NCBI GenBank assembly: GCA_017457555.1
Contig: JAFTHG010000254.1
Span: 1-14,787 of the forward strand
Source of the DNA: Kiritimatiellia bacterium
Lineage (GTDB): Bacteria; Verrucomicrobiota; Kiritimatiellia; RFP12; DVOR01
Reading direction: 5' to 3'
Length of the DNA: 14,787 nt
Part shown: one piece after another, positions 14,384 through 14,787 of the stretch
Position numbering within the stretch: position 1 is the first letter of the stretch
Layout: the number at the start of each line of letters is the position of its first letter
The notes under the pieces: model-generated
The model's input: only the letters and a program-made list of their open reading frames with translations
What the model was told of the DNA's origin: nothing
Databases searched by the model: none
Program-made: the position numbers and the translations under genes

Positions 14384-14728
14384 TCAGGGTTGTGACGGCA
14401 CAATGAACTTATAAAAAGCGGCTTTTGCGTTGGTTTTCGGCACCTTAACACGCACTTGTCCCTTAGCGGAATCCACTTCTAATGTGGCGCCTTCCAGTGC
14501 CATAGCGGCCCATACATCAAGCGTTTCTGCCGTCTGGAGCGAAATTGCGATCTCAATGCTGTCACCTTTCGCCTCAATCACCGGCGCACCGAAAGCCCTC
14601 TCCTTCATATCATCTGCCGTAAAGACATCCTCCGCTGCCAACAGTTCTGCTTTTGCCTCTTTGCGGCTTGCTGTGGCATAGCGCAACCAGATAAAAAGCA
14701 GTACTAAACATATAGGGAATGTGGTTAG
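14384..14728 (-). pseudogene. Small bitopic membrane protein, 5' end unresolved or broken
   Basis: The frame is open from just after an in-frame TAA (14731-14729) to the TGA at 14386-14384. The product would have a hydrophobic segment (TTFPICLVLLFIWLRYA, encoded at about 14725-14675), then Lys/Glu/Ala-rich residues, then a beta-rich domain of about 60 residues with alternating pattern (DSIEIAISLQ, ATLEVDSAKGQVRVKVPK). I do not recognise the family. The first standard start codons are CTG 14701 and TTG 14686, both inside or after the membrane segment and without a ribosome site. Beyond the TAA the same frame is open to an ATG at 14781-14779 near the window edge. A nonsense mutation, a T-run frameshift at 14693-14697, or an alternative start are all possible. 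The strong terminator downstream suggests a real transcription unit. Confidence 0.45.
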
Positions 14729-14769
14729 TTATGGGTGGAGTCTATGGGGCGGTTAAGCGTTCTGCATGA

Positions 14770-14787
14770 GGGGTGTGTCATCACCCC
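14770..14787. repeat. Short hairpin at the right edge
   Basis: GGGGTG (14770-14775) and CACCCC (14782-14787) are perfect inverted arms around a 6-base loop, ending exactly at the window edge, so the stem may continue outside. No T run is visible on the - strand side. Function unknown; it overlaps the ATG at 14781-14779 that could begin the small gene to its left. Confidence 0.4.

Overview
The window looks like the chromosome of a Gram-negative bacterium of moderate GC content. My best guess is the PVC superphylum (Kiritimatiellota, Lentisphaerota or Verrucomicrobiota). The guess rests on three things: a kelch-domain/sodium:solute-symporter fusion, a MurA with Asp in place of the catalytic Cys, and a short four-repeat ribosomal protein S1. 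It is an inference from gene types, not a database result. No rRNA, tRNA, CRISPR array or insertion sequence was found.

Left part, + strand. The window opens inside a dTDP-glucose 4,6-dehydratase gene (dTDP-rhamnose/O-antigen sugar pathway). After a 166-base gap holding an extended -10 promoter comes a tightly packed seven-gene cluster (646-7108): a short ResB-like protein, CcsA, a uracil-DNA-glycosylase-fold protein, MurA, and an ABC exporter made of permease, ATPase and a second permease. Stops and starts overlap (ATGA, TAATG, a 14-base overlap) or lie 7-11 bases apart, so this is probably one operon. It joins System II cytochrome c maturation, a DNA-repair-like protein, the first committed step of peptidoglycan synthesis, and an exporter of unknown substrate.

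Middle, - strand. A 203-residue protein I do not recognise lies directly after rpsA (ribosomal protein S1) on the same strand. Its stop codon touches the stop codon of the + strand operon with no base between them. Upstream of rpsA is a 68-base imperfect hairpin with two competing pairing partners.

Right part, - strand. From 14135 down to 9093 runs an apparent sialic-acid operon: (i) a signal-peptide kelch mutarotase fused to a sodium:solute symporter, (ii) a secreted protein of unknown function with an Ig-like domain, and (iii) a secreted esterase with two SGNH domains of sialate O-acetylesterase type. The suggested job is to de-O-acetylate host sialic acid in the periplasm, convert its anomer, and import it with sodium. 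The operon has a candidate promoter with inverted repeats at its -35 region. It also has an internal intrinsic terminator before the esterase gene. A strong, apparently bidirectional terminator separates it from a last small membrane-associated protein at the right edge whose 5' end looks broken or unresolved.
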